This document shows positions 1 to 8,658 of a stretch of 64,000 nt of DNA, in pieces (within the stretch, counting starts at the first letter, position 1; each line of letters begins with the position of its first letter). Origin of the DNA: Bacteroides coprosuis DSM 18011. Its GTDB lineage: Bacteria; Bacteroidota; Bacteroidia; Bacteroidales; Bacteroidaceae. The DNA is taken from contig CM001167.1 of assembly GCA_000212915.1 (NCBI GenBank), positions 607,780 to 671,779 of the forward strand, read 5' to 3'. Under the pieces are notes generated by a model, which was not told the origin of the DNA, ran no database searches, and saw nothing but the letters and a program-made list of their open reading frames with translations. A program made the position numbers and the translations under genes.

Positions 1-583
1 GTCCATAGTGTGGTGAAAACATCATACCCATTACAGGTATATTTACTTGATATCTTAATGTAAGTGGATAATTCTTGATTTTAGTATTCCAAATAGCCAT
101 ACCTGAAGGAGCTAAGTTTAAATAGAATTTAGCTGAGGCTGGATTATTTCCATTTCTAAGATTGTAAATGAAGCCTAAGTTGGCATCAATCAGTGCTCCT
201 GCTAATAGTTTAAAGTTGGGTGAGATTCTAAATTGGTAATGTAAACCATAATTCCAGTTTAGCAAACCTGAAAATGAATTATTATTGTCAACGTGGTTGT
301 GCGTATATGATATATTTGCTTGTAGGAAATTTTGAACCGATATATTTCCAGCCCACAGACGTGTCATTTTCATCGTTTCTCTTGAAATCCTAAAATCTAT
401 ACCTTTATATTCTTGTGGAGAAAGGTAGGTGTCATAGATGTTGGCATATCCTATACCATACGAAACTGCCCTGTTTATAACTGGAGCGTATTGTACCGTA
501 TCTTTCTTTATAGGTGATTGTGCATTTATGTTTGTAAGGAGCACAGCTAATAAAATAGCACTCCATATTAATCTTTGTTTCAT
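1..583 (-). CDS. DUF3316-like secreted protein (5' part only)
   Basis: The minus-strand frame opens with ATG at 583 and stays open to the window edge, giving 194 residues of an incomplete protein. The N-terminus is a clear Sec signal (MKQRLIWSAILLAVLLTNINAQ). The rest is rich in aromatic and alternating polar/apolar residues (for example YGIGYANIYDTYLSPQEY), as in a small outer-membrane-associated beta protein. It resembles the DUF3316 proteins found beside parC in Bacteroides, by memory of the family only. It starts 18 nt after the parC stop codon on the same strand, so it is probably the second gene of that transcript. Function unknown. Confidence 0.7.
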   Translation of the reverse strand, partial: MKQRLIWSAILLAVLLTNINAQSPIKKDTVQYAPVINRAVSYGIGYANIYDTYLSPQEYKGIDFRISRETMKMTRLWAGNISVQNFLQANISYTHNHVDNNNSFSGLLNWNYGLHYQFRISPNFKLLAGALIDANLGFIYNLRNGNNPASAKFYLNLAPSGMAIWNTKIKNYPLTLRYQVNIPVMGMMFSPHYG

Positions 584-601
584 AGGTAGATCTGAAAATT
601 T

Positions 602-3322
602 TTAGAATAGTTCCATTTGTCCATTATTTATCCCTTTCATCGTCGATTCGTCTTCTTTAGATTCCAAATTAGAGTCATCTTCAGCTGAGGGAGAGTCATT
701 TCTCTCTATTGTTTTAATTGTAGGTTCTATTTCTTTAGGTTCTTGATTCGTGTCTTCATCAGCTTCATTTCCTTCATCTTCTGGGCTCCAAGGGTTCAGT
801 TCTATAATTTCAGCGATGTCATAAGTCGTAATTCTTTTTCCTTTGGCACCAAATCCTTTTTGATCAATAAACTTCACTGCATCAATGGTGATAGGATCCC
901 TGTGTTTGTCAGCTCCTCCAAAAACGACTTTAAATATAGGAGAGGGGTTTGTGGTAAGGATAACTTCTCGACTCTTCTCATTGCCTCCTAAATAACTTTC
1001 GGGTTTGTTCACGTCTTCAAAAGTAAATCTTTTTAAATAAGGAAAGTTTTTGTTGTTTGCGTCGAATAGAACAGCTGTCCATACCTTTTCTTCATCAAGT
1101 TTCTCAATATGAGTTATGTTTCCTTCAAAGTGAGTAGATATGTCATACGAGCAGGTATAGAAAATACCTTTATCTGTAGTTACTAAAATTCTGTCCTCAT
1201 CGGTAAATTCTCCAAGATATAAGCCTCTTTCATCATGATTTAATTTCTTTACATCTGGGTCAAACCAAATATCAACACCACCTAGGGTAGAGCCACCTTG
1301 TTCTTTTAAGGTGATTTTTTTAACATCACGCTTAGTTAATATATTACCTTTAGCTTGCTTTCCTTTGATTCCAATTTCGCTAAAGTCTTCATCAAACTCT
1401 GTTTTACGAATGCGATTGCGCTCACTTCTTCTTATTTTAAGAGAGACATGAATCACTTCTGCTTCTCCGTTAGGATTAGAACTAAAGTAAACAATTTCAG
1501 AGCCAGGTGTACCTTGTGTTACATCATAATCTTTATCTCTGATAACAGATGTTACAAAGAATCTTTTGATATAGTGAATTCCTCCTTCTTTTCCATCCCT
1601 ATAAACAACATTGTATATAGTTCTTTCATCATCTTTTTGGAATACGTCAATATGAATTACGTCTTTTCCTATGAATTTTTTATCTGCTACAGGAGTAATC
1701 ATATAGGTACCATTCTTGTAGAAGATTATAATATCGTCGAAATCAGAACAGTTATTTATGAACTCACCCCCTTTTAAATCTGTACCCATAAAACCTTCGT
1801 CTGCATTGAAATACAGCTTCTGATTCGCTTCAACTACTTTTGTTATTTCAATATTATCAAAGCTTCTTATTTCTGTTAATCTAGGATGATCTTTGCCGTA
1901 CTTATCTTGTAGCATTTTAAACCAGCGAGAAGTATAAGCTATCATATTTGATAACTCTTTGTTAATCTCCTCAATTTCTTTCATCATTTTAAGAATGCCT
2001 TCTTCAGCTTTGTTGGTGTTGAATTTTAATATTCTACCCATCTTGATTTCCATAAGCTTTAAGATATCTTCTTTTGTAACTTCACGGATTAATTTAGGGT
2101 AGAATGGAGTAAGGCGCTTGTCAATATGCTTGCATGCAGCATCCATATTTTTAGCATTCTCAAATTCTTTATCCTTGTATATTCTTTCTTCAATAAATAT
2201 TTTTTCAAGAGAAGCAAGATGTAAACCTTCTTCAAGTTCTGATTTCCTTATTTCTAACTCTTTTTGAAGGAGATCTAATGTATTATCAACAGACTTTTTA
2301 AGGACATCACTAACCGTTAGGAAATGAGGTTTATTGTCGTCAATAACGCAGCAATTGGGTGATATACTTACTTCACAATCAGTAAAAGCATAAAGAGCAT
2401 CAATCGTTTTGTCAGAAGATACACCAGAGGGTAGATGAACAATGATTTCTACATTGGCAGAAGTGTTATCATCTACTTTTCGTATTTTAATTTTTCCTTT
2501 ATCTACAGCTTTTAGTATAGAATCGATGACAGAAGTGGTTGTTTTACCAAAGGGTATTTCTGTAATAGAAAGTGTTCTATTGTCAATCTTGTTGATTTTT
2601 GCTCTTACTTTAACATTGCCTCCTCTTTCACCATCATTATATCTAGCTACGTCAACATATCCTCCTGTTTGAAAATCGGGATATAAGGTAAACTTTTTGC
2701 CATTGAGATAATTGATAGAAGCTTCGCAGAGTTCGTTAAAGTTGTGTGGTAAAATTTTGGAAGATAAACCTACAGCGATACCTTCTGCACCTTGAGCTAA
2801 AAGCAGAGGGAATTTGAGAGGTAAAGTTATCGGTTCTTTATTTCTTCCATCGTAAGATTTTTGCCACTCTGTCGTTTTAGGGTTAAACACTACTTCTAAA
2901 GCAAATTTAGATAATCGAGCCTCAATATAACGAGGTGCTGCCGCACGGTCACCAGTAAGAATATTTCCCCAGTTACCTTGGCAGTCAATTAGAAAATCTT
3001 TTTGTCCTAGCTGAATAAGAGCATCTCCAATAGAAGCATCTCCATGAGGGTGGAATTGCATAGTATGACCAACTATATTGGCAACCTTGTTGTATCTCCC
3101 ATCATCCATTCTTTTCATAGAATGTAGAATACGACGTTGCACGGGTTTTAAACCATCATTAATATGTGGTACTGCACGTTCTAGTATAACATATGAAGCA
3201 TAATCTAAGAACCAGCTTTCATACATGCCAGTTAGATGATGTTTTATATTTTCTGGAGAAGATGAATTATTGGGTTGGTCAATTTGATTATTCTCTGAAT
3301 TATTACGAATATCATCGCTCAT
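602..3322 (-). CDS. parC: DNA topoisomerase IV subunit A (ParC/GyrA family)
   Basis: Type IIA topoisomerase A subunit of 906 residues; with ParE it decatenates daughter chromosomes. The breakage-reunion domain covers about residues 30-490. The catalytic tyrosine is Y132 in PRYIEARLSKF, preceded by the invariant R131. The quinolone-pocket stretch HPHGDASIGD (91-100) has Ala where E. coli ParC has Ser80; I believe Ala is usual in Bacteroides ParC and do not read it as acquired resistance. A C-terminal beta-pinwheel-like region follows (about 510-840). The acidic tail contains two diverged repeats of about 22 residues and ends in QMELF. The Bacteroides order with a DUF3316 gene behind it supports ParC over GyrA. 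Start: ATG at 3322, divergent from glyS. Two CAAAAATA motifs (minus-strand TATTTTTG) at 3359-3366 and 3392-3399 are candidate -7 elements. Confidence 0.93.
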   Translation of the reverse strand: MSDDIRNNSENNQIDQPNNSSSPENIKHHLTGMYESWFLDYASYVILERAVPHINDGLKPVQRRILHSMKRMDDGRYNKVANIVGHTMQFHPHGDASIGDALIQLGQKDFLIDCQGNWGNILTGDRAAAPRYIEARLSKFALEVVFNPKTTEWQKSYDGRNKEPITLPLKFPLLLAQGAEGIAVGLSSKILPHNFNELCEASINYLNGKKFTLYPDFQTGGYVDVARYNDGERGGNVKVRAKINKIDNRTLSITEIPFGKTTTSVIDSILKAVDKGKIKIRKVDDNTSANVEIIVHLPSGVSSDKTIDALYAFTDCEVSISPNCCVIDDNKPHFLTVSDVLKKSVDNTLDLLQKELEIRKSELEEGLHLASLEKIFIEERIYKDKEFENAKNMDAACKHIDKRLTPFYPKLIREVTKEDILKLMEIKMGRILKFNTNKAEEGILKMMKEIEEINKELSNMIAYTSRWFKMLQDKYGKDHPRLTEIRSFDNIEITKVVEANQKLYFNADEGFMGTDLKGGEFINNCSDFDDIIIFYKNGTYMITPVADKKFIGKDVIHIDVFQKDDERTIYNVVYRDGKEGGIHYIKRFFVTSVIRDKDYDVTQGTPGSEIVYFSSNPNGEAEVIHVSLKIRRSERNRIRKTEFDEDFSEIGIKGKQAKGNILTKRDVKKITLKEQGGSTLGGVDIWFDPDVKKLNHDERGLYLGEFTDEDRILVTTDKGIFYTCSYDISTHFEGNITHIEKLDEEKVWTAVLFDANNKNFPYLKRFTFEDVNKPESYLGGNEKSREVILTTNPSPIFKVVFGGADKHRDPITIDAVKFIDQKGFGAKGKRITTYDIAEIIELNPWSPEDEGNEADEDTNQEPKEIEPTIKTIERNDSPSAEDDSNLESKEDESTMKGINNGQMELF

Positions 3323-3358
3323 AAAGATTGTTTTCCTCCTGTTTTAACACCTAATTAT

Positions 3359-3399
3359 CAAAAATACATCAATTTTAGCATGATGTGTTGACAAAAATA
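3359..3399 (-). promoter_or_regulatory. candidate parC promoter region
   Basis: Two identical octamers, CAAAAATA on the plus strand at 3359-3366 and 3392-3399, read TATTTTTG on the minus strand. This matches the Bacteroides -7 consensus TAnnTTTG. They lie 37 and 70 nt upstream of the parC ATG. Either could serve as the -7 box, and the distal copy could also act as a -33-like TTTG for the proximal one, at about 25 nt spacing, longer than usual. Confidence 0.4.
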
Positions 3400-3499
3400 C
3401 GAATTTAATTGAAAAATTCACTTACTTTGCATTTAATTTATAGGCCGTTAGGCACCTATCGATAGGTAGAAAATGTAAATTTATTAATGATATTTTAAG

Positions 3500-5038
3500 A
3501 TGGCACAAGAAGATGTTTTTAAAAAATTAGTTTCGCATTGTAAAGAATATGGATTTGTTTTCCCTTCCAGTGATATTTATGATGGACTCGGGGCCGTATA
3601 TGATTATGGTCAAATGGGTGTAGAATTGAAAAATAATATCAAAAAATACTGGTGGGATAGTATGGTTCTACTTCACGAAAACATTGTGGGCATCGATTCA
3701 GCTATCTTCATGCATCCAACTATTTGGAAAGCTTCAGGTCACGTTGATGCATTTAATGACCCTTTAATTGACAATAAAGACTCTAAAAAACGCTATCGTG
3801 CTGACGTGTTGGTTGAAGACCAGCTAGCTAAGTATGATGAGAAAATTGATAAAGAAGTTAAAAAGGCTGCAAAACGCTTTGGTGATGCTTTTGATGAAGA
3901 ACAATTTAGAGCAACTAATCCTCGTGTATTAGCGAATCAAGAAAAGAGAGATGCACTACATGAACGTTTTGCAAAAGCTCTTAATGATAATGATTTGACT
4001 GAATTACGACAGATCATTGTTGATGAAGAGATTGTTTGCCCTATTTCTGGAACAAGAAACTGGACAGAAGTGCGTCAGTTTAATTTGATGTTCTCTACAG
4101 AAATGGGTTCTACTGCTGAAAGTGCAATGAAAGTTTATCTTCGTCCTGAAACAGCTCAAGGCATTTTTGTGAACTATATGAATGTTCAGAAGAGTGGTCG
4201 TATGAAGATTCCATTCGGTATAGCTCAAATAGGTAAAGCTTTCCGTAATGAGATTGTTGCTCGTCAGTTTATATTCCGTATGCGTGAATTTGAACAAATG
4301 GAAATGCAGTTTTTTGTACGTCCAGGTTCAGAACTAGAATGGTTTGAAATGTGGAAAGCTCAGCGTTTGAAATGGCATGAAAACCTAGGTTTAGGTCATG
4401 AAAACTACCGCTTCCATGATCATGATAAGTTAGCTCACTATGCTAATGCTGCAACTGATATTGAATACCTTATGCCTTTTGGTTTTAAAGAAGTAGAAGG
4501 TATCCACTCTCGTACAGATTTTGACTTATCTCAACACGAAAAGTTCTCAGGTAAGAGTATTAAATACTTTGATCCAGAATTAAATAAATCATATGTTCCT
4601 TATGTGGTGGAAACATCTATTGGGTTAGACCGTATGTTCTTAAGTATAATGGCTGGTTCATTCTGTGAAGAAGAACTAGAAAATGGATCTCGTGTTGTAT
4701 TGAAGTTACCTGCTGCTTTAGCTCCTGTTAAATTAGCTGTTCTTCCACTAGTGAAGAAAGATGGTCTTCCAGAAAAAGCTAGAGAAATTATTGATGATTT
4801 GAAGTTCCACTTCAATTGTCAATATGATGAAAAAGACTCAATTGGTAAACGTTACCGTAGACAAGATGCTATTGGTACCCCATATTGTATTACCGTAGAT
4901 CATGATTCTTTGAAAGACAATTGTGTAACTCTAAGAAATCGTGATACAATGGAACAAGAAAGAGTAGCAATTGCTGATTTAAATAATATAATCGCAGATA
5001 GAGTAAGTATTACTTCTCTTCTAAAGAAACTACAATAA
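3500..5038 (+). CDS. glyS: glycyl-tRNA synthetase (alpha2 type)
   Basis: Class II aminoacyl-tRNA synthetase charging tRNA-Gly; 512 residues, the single-chain homodimeric form used by Bacteroidetes rather than the alpha2beta2 GlyQ/GlyS. Motif 2 is visible as FRNEIVARQFIFRMREFEQMEMQFF, whose FEQMEMQ string is diagnostic for GlyRS. Motif 3 is GLDRMFLSIM near residue 375. The C-terminal anticodon-binding domain (LAPVKLAVLPLVKKDGL onward) follows. The N-terminus (KLVSHCKEYGFVFPSSDIYDGLGAVYDYGQMG) matches the family closely and fixes the ATG at 3500. The next gene starts 2 nt after the stop codon, so the two are cotranscribed. Confidence 0.96.
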   Translation: MAQEDVFKKLVSHCKEYGFVFPSSDIYDGLGAVYDYGQMGVELKNNIKKYWWDSMVLLHENIVGIDSAIFMHPTIWKASGHVDAFNDPLIDNKDSKKRYRADVLVEDQLAKYDEKIDKEVKKAAKRFGDAFDEEQFRATNPRVLANQEKRDALHERFAKALNDNDLTELRQIIVDEEIVCPISGTRNWTEVRQFNLMFSTEMGSTAESAMKVYLRPETAQGIFVNYMNVQKSGRMKIPFGIAQIGKAFRNEIVARQFIFRMREFEQMEMQFFVRPGSELEWFEMWKAQRLKWHENLGLGHENYRFHDHDKLAHYANAATDIEYLMPFGFKEVEGIHSRTDFDLSQHEKFSGKSIKYFDPELNKSYVPYVVETSIGLDRMFLSIMAGSFCEEELENGSRVVLKLPAALAPVKLAVLPLVKKDGLPEKAREIIDDLKFHFNCQYDEKDSIGKRYRRQDAIGTPYCITVDHDSLKDNCVTLRNRDTMEQERVAIADLNNIIADRVSITSLLKKLQ

Positions 5039-5040
5039 CT

Positions 5041-5652
5041 ATGAAAATAAAACATTTATTACTTACTGTTTTTGTTCTTGGATTTATAGCTACTTCTTGT
5101 AGTGAATCGAAGGAGGATGGAGTATATGCTAACTGGAGGGAGAGAAATGAAAATTTCGTAGATTCAATAGCAAATGTCTATGATAGTAAACAGGATCCAA
5201 CTTTAAAAAGAGTTGAAGATACTCGAAATAGAGGATTTTATGTTTACTATAAAGTGATTAAAGAATCTACACTGCCTGTAGAGGAAAAAAATAAACCTTT
5301 TCTTACTAGCATAGTAAATGTTTATTATCGAGGATTGTTGATTGACGAAGAAGTTATAGGTAAATTACCTGTAGAAAATCGCTACTTATATAAGGCCTAT
5401 AAGAATTTACCAAAATTTGATGGTAATTTTGATAATGAGGATCCTGATGTAGATATAGATCAGGTAACAGAATTTACTGTGAATGGCTTAGTATCTGGGT
5501 TTACTGAGGTTTTACAACATATGAATGTAGGAGACAGATGGGAAATTTACATTCCAAGTAGATTAGGGTATGGTAATAATAATAATGGAGCTATACCTGG
5601 CTATTCTACATTAATATTTGATGTAACATTACAAGAAATTGTAAAACAATAA
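5041..5652 (+). CDS. FKBP-type peptidyl-prolyl isomerase, lipoprotein
   Basis: Predicted exported peptidyl-prolyl cis-trans isomerase of 203 residues. The N-terminus is a lipoprotein signal with lipobox IATSC, acylated Cys20. The C-terminal half carries the FKBP fold: EFTVNGLVSGFTEVLQHMNVGDRWEIYIPSRLGYGN...GAIPGYSTLIFDVTLQEIV, including the GDRWE, LGYG and IPGYSTLIFDVTL stretches typical of the FKBP active-site rim. The N-terminal part (about 25-100) is a Bacteroides-type extension. It probably folds envelope proteins in the periplasm or at the outer membrane. It follows glyS by 2 nt and is followed by a strong intrinsic terminator. Confidence 0.88.
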   Translation: MKIKHLLLTVFVLGFIATSCSESKEDGVYANWRERNENFVDSIANVYDSKQDPTLKRVEDTRNRGFYVYYKVIKESTLPVEEKNKPFLTSIVNVYYRGLLIDEEVIGKLPVENRYLYKAYKNLPKFDGNFDNEDPDVDIDQVTEFTVNGLVSGFTEVLQHMNVGDRWEIYIPSRLGYGNNNNGAIPGYSTLIFDVTLQEIVKQ

Positions 5653-5668
5653 GTTTCTATTATATAAC

Positions 5669-5703
5669 AAAAAAGACTGTCTTTTATAAGGCAGTCTTTT
5701 TTT
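5669..5703 (+). terminator. intrinsic terminator after the FKBP gene
   Basis: An 11-bp stem (aaaaaagactg at 5669-5679, cagtctttttt at 5692-5702) with a 12-nt loop, followed by a T-rich tail. It lies 17 nt after the FKBP stop codon and ends the glyS-FKBP transcript. Confidence 0.85.
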
Positions 5704-5985
5704 GTTTTGTAATTATAGACAGAGTTGGTTTTTTGTGACCAAAATCGATGTCTGTGCCAGGTTATAGTGATTTTATTGAGCTTGTTTTAGTTTTGATTTG
5801 CATCGATATATACTATTTAGAGTATAAAGGTTGTAACAGAGTTATAATCATATTCTATCGGTGTCAAGAGTGTAACATGTCGGTGTCATGTCATCATCAT
5901 GTCGGTGTCATACTCGCATTGCCAATTTTTAAAAAGTGGTGTATTCTTTTTATTTTAGTATTCCGATTACTGTTTTTGAGTATAA
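5704..5985. repeat. gene-free stretch with short direct repeats (TGTCGGTGTCAT)
   Basis: No credible gene is seen here. Two direct copies of the core atgtcggtgtcat lie at 5877-5889 and 5899-5911. A degraded copy, tatcggtgtcaa, is at 5856-5867. The 19-nt string atcatcatgtcggtgtcat (5893-5911) recurs exactly at 38397-38415, 32 kb away, also between genes. This looks like a dispersed intergenic repeat family of unknown role. Confidence 0.7.
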
Positions 5986-5986
5986 A

Positions 5987-6020
5987 AAAAGCCTATTCAG
6001 TTAATTCTGAATAGGCTTTG
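5987..6020 (-). terminator. terminator ending the salvage operon
   Basis: A perfect 13-bp inverted repeat (aaagcctattcag 5988-6000, ctgaataggcttt 6007-6019) with a 6-nt loop. On the minus strand it is followed by a run of T, 19 nt beyond the last gene of the long minus-strand operon. Its plus-strand side is weakly T-rich, so it may work in both directions. Confidence 0.85.
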
Positions 6021-6038
6021 ATTTTTGTTGGTTGTCTT

Positions 6039-7835
6039 TTATAATATATATCTATTTAGTAATTCAGACCATATTTTATATCCCTCCTCTGTAAGGTGTA
6101 ACCCATCATTTGTTAATTCTGGGCGTAATTGATTAGTCCCATTAATTATGAAGTAATCATAGGCGTCTACTATATCCAATTGATATTTGCTTGCTAACTC
6201 TTTTAAGAATGTGTTAAATTCTTGAATTGTCTCAGATTTTCCTTTTAATAAGCGATACCAACTTTTCTTTTCATTGAAAGGCATTAAAGTTTGGAGTGTT
6301 ACTTTGGTATGTGGGGATACTTCTAATATTTTCTGAATTATTTTTTCAATATTTTCTAGTAAGGTGTAATTATTCAAACCTTGAGAAATATCATTAACCC
6401 CTACAGATAAGAAAATCTGTTTGGGCTTACCTTGTACGATAGGAGTAAGTCTATTCAGTACTCCTTGTGTGTTGTCTCCTATAATTCCTCTATTGATGAT
6501 TCGTTTGCTATGGAGTTTCTTATTCCAGTTTCCTCCATTTTCTATGTGGCTATCTCCTAGAAAAACAATATCTCGTGAAGTGATTTTCTTTTCATTTTCA
6601 AATTGTGTATTTCTCTCAGCATAATGGTTGAGATATCCTTCATTACCAGCTGTTCCTACAGATGCTGCCACTATATTAGCAATTTGTTTTCTTAGTCTTA
6701 TTGTTTTACCCTTGTCGTAAGGATGTACAGCATTGGTTAATAGGATAAGAGCCAAGTTGTTTTTTTGATTAATGAGTATTGATGTGCCTGTATATCCCGT
6801 ATGACCATAGGTCTCATCGCTGAAAAGATCTCCTTTATTTGAAGAATAAGGAGAATTCATATCCCACCCTGGTGTCCTACCAAAAGAGGATAGTCCGAAA
6901 GGTAAATGACTCATTTTTTCTACTGATGCAGGGCTTAATATTTGAATTTTATTTGCTTTTCCTTTATTAATAAATATAGAGGTTAAAAGAGCTACTTCCT
7001 CTGCTGTTGAAAATAAGCCTGCATTACCTGAAATGCCTTGATTCATAATTCTAGCAAGAGGATCGTGCACGTTTCCCAATAAGAGAGTTCCATCCTTTAA
7101 AAGCTCGGTTGGAGCACATAAAGCTTTGAGGTTATCGCTAGGATTGAATGTTGTAAAAGAGAGTTTCAGAGGTCTATAAATGTTGTCTTGGGTAAACTCT
7201 TGTAAAGATTGTTGAGATATAGTTTCAATAATGTATTGGAGCGTGATATAATTCAAGCAGCTATATGTCATTTGAGTTTTAGGTTCATAGAGTCTGTTAC
7301 AGGTACTAATATATTCTTTTAAGACCTCTTTAAGATCCCCTTTTTGATTCATCAGTTCTGATACGGGTGCATAGGCAGGTAATCCTGAAGTGTGTGTAAG
7401 CAAGTCTATAATTTGAATTGATTTTGTTATTGAATCATTTTTAAAAGACTTGAATTTAGGTATGAAATCTTCTACAGGGTCTGTTAAGGTGAGGTATCCT
7501 CTATCTATTAATATAAACGTACTTATGGCTGTGGCTAAAGGTTTCGTGCAGGAAGCCAAGTCGAAGACTGTGTGTATATCCATAGGGATAGGTGTGGGGT
7601 ATACCTGTTTGTTTCCAAAAGCTTTCAGGTAACCCACTTTATTTTCTCTTACGATAGCAATAACAGCTCCAGGTATCTCTTTCTTATCCATAGCATCGTT
7701 GACTACTCTATCTATATTAGATAATTGAACTGTATTTAAATTGACGCTCTCTGGAATAACAACTGGCAACTTTTGAGCTGCCAGTTGTTGAGTTATAATA
7801 AGAAATAATAATAGAATATGATAATGTTTTTTCAT
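6039..7835 (-). CDS. exported serine beta-lactamase-fold hydrolase fused to SGNH hydrolase
   Basis: A 598-residue exported protein (signal MKKHYHILLLFLIITQQLAAQ). Residues about 35-390 form a beta-lactamase/PBP-like serine hydrolase: nucleophile motif S95-C-T-K98, YSC at 191-193 in the place of Y-x-N, and GHTG at 344-347 as the KTG-like box. Residues about 420-598 form an SGNH/GDSL hydrolase: GDSH (Ser429), a G-V-N-D block with Asn481, and D577-G-L-H580. Such proteins can be D-amino-acid peptidases or esterases, while SGNH domains often remove O-acetyl groups. The position at the end of a muropeptide operon suggests trimming stem peptides or O-acetyl-MurNAc in the periplasm. Unusual points are the fusion itself and Cys instead of Asn/Asp in the second motif. 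It is probably not an antibiotic beta-lactamase. It starts 2 nt after murQ. Confidence 0.85.
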   Translation of the reverse strand: MKKHYHILLLFLIITQQLAAQKLPVVIPESVNLNTVQLSNIDRVVNDAMDKKEIPGAVIAIVRENKVGYLKAFGNKQVYPTPIPMDIHTVFDLASCTKPLATAISTFILIDRGYLTLTDPVEDFIPKFKSFKNDSITKSIQIIDLLTHTSGLPAYAPVSELMNQKGDLKEVLKEYISTCNRLYEPKTQMTYSCLNYITLQYIIETISQQSLQEFTQDNIYRPLKLSFTTFNPSDNLKALCAPTELLKDGTLLLGNVHDPLARIMNQGISGNAGLFSTAEEVALLTSIFINKGKANKIQILSPASVEKMSHLPFGLSSFGRTPGWDMNSPYSSNKGDLFSDETYGHTGYTGTSILINQKNNLALILLTNAVHPYDKGKTIRLRKQIANIVAASVGTAGNEGYLNHYAERNTQFENEKKITSRDIVFLGDSHIENGGNWNKKLHSKRIINRGIIGDNTQGVLNRLTPIVQGKPKQIFLSVGVNDISQGLNNYTLLENIEKIIQKILEVSPHTKVTLQTLMPFNEKKSWYRLLKGKSETIQEFNTFLKELASKYQLDIVDAYDYFIINGTNQLRPELTNDGLHLTEEGYKIWSELLNRYIL

Positions 7836-7837
7836 TA

Positions 7838-8656
7838 CTAGTGGTTTTGCTTGTAGAAGTCGGTGGCTTTTTTTACAGAGCCGTGTGTAATTAAGAGTTC
7901 TTTTGCTTCTTCATAAGGTAATCCAAGTTCCTCAACAATCATATTGGTTCCTCTGTCAACTAGTTTTTTGTTGCTCAGTTGCATGTTTACCATCTTGTTT
8001 CCTTTTACTCTTCCCATTTTGATCATAACGGAAGTAGTGATCATGTTGAGGATCATTTTTTGTCCTGTACCCGATTTCATTCTAGAACTGCCCGATACAT
8101 ATTCGGGACCTACTATCATTTCAATAGCTACATCTGCCTCTGCTGCCATAGGAGAGTCTGGGTTACTGCTTATGCTTCCCGTAAGGATTCCATGTTTTCT
8201 GGCTTCTCTTAAAGCTCCAATAACATAAGGGGTGGTACCAGAAGCAGCAATACCAATAACTGTATCTTTTTCGTTTATACCATGTTCTTGGAGTTCTTCC
8301 CAACCTCTTTTTTCATCATCTTCTGCGTTTTCCACAGGATTTCTAAGAGCGATATCTCCTCCCGCAATAAGTCCTATAACATAAGTAGGAGGCATACCAA
8401 AGGTGGGGGGGATTTCTGAGGCGTCTAAGACTCCTAAGCGTCCACTAGTTCCAGCACCCATATAAAATATTCGTCCACCTTCTTGCATACGAGGAACAAT
8501 TTGGGAAACTAGTTTATCGATTTGTGGTATACACTTCTGTACAGCAAGTGCTACTTTTTGATCTTCCTGATTGATATCTTCTAGTATTTCTCGTACAGAT
8601 TTTTTCTCTAAATTTTCATAAAGAGAAGGTTGTTCTGATATTTTTACGAAACTCAT
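7838..8656 (-). CDS. murQ: N-acetylmuramic acid 6-phosphate etherase
   Basis: MurQ hydrolyses the lactyl ether of MurNAc-6-P to GlcNAc-6-P and D-lactate in the cytoplasm. The 272-residue protein has one SIS fold. Signature stretches are RIFYMGAGTSGRLGVLDASEIPPTFG, NPVENAEDDEKRG (carrying the acidic residues of the active site), GIAASGTTPYVIGAL and SGSSRMKSGTGQKMILNM. The length is slightly below the roughly 300 residues of the E. coli enzyme. It starts 2 nt after the kinase gene and 2 nt before the hydrolase fusion, so translation is probably coupled. The order membrane protein - kinase - murQ is the murTKQ order that I recall from Tannerella forsythia. Confidence 0.95.
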   Translation of the reverse strand: MSFVKISEQPSLYENLEKKSVREILEDINQEDQKVALAVQKCIPQIDKLVSQIVPRMQEGGRIFYMGAGTSGRLGVLDASEIPPTFGMPPTYVIGLIAGGDIALRNPVENAEDDEKRGWEELQEHGINEKDTVIGIAASGTTPYVIGALREARKHGILTGSISSNPDSPMAAEADVAIEMIVGPEYVSGSSRMKSGTGQKMILNMITTSVMIKMGRVKGNKMVNMQLSNKKLVDRGTNMIVEELGLPYEEAKELLITHGSVKKATDFYKQNH

Positions 8657-8658
8657 AA

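Noticed and set aside
1355-1777. 140-codon plus-strand open frame
   Set aside because: It is entirely antisense to parC, whose frame is strongly supported, and has no recognisable motifs.
2980-3060. Ala in the ParC quinolone pocket (HPHGDASIGD) as resistance mutation
   Set aside because: I believe Ala is the usual residue in Bacteroides-type ParC, so it does not indicate acquired resistance.
5856-5911. CRISPR-like direct repeats
   Set aside because: Copies are only 13-19 nt, too few, not evenly spaced, and without cas genes; the related cluster at 38356-38418 is inverted rather than direct.
5748-6014. Open frame of 88 codons on the plus strand between two terminators
   Set aside because: It runs through the short direct repeats and the terminator hairpin, and its codons give a Cys/His/Ile-rich low-complexity peptide with no family resemblance.
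6039-7835. Antibiotic beta-lactamase
   Set aside because: The beta-lactamase fold is shared by peptidases and esterases; the SGNH fusion and the muropeptide operon argue for a cell-wall role.
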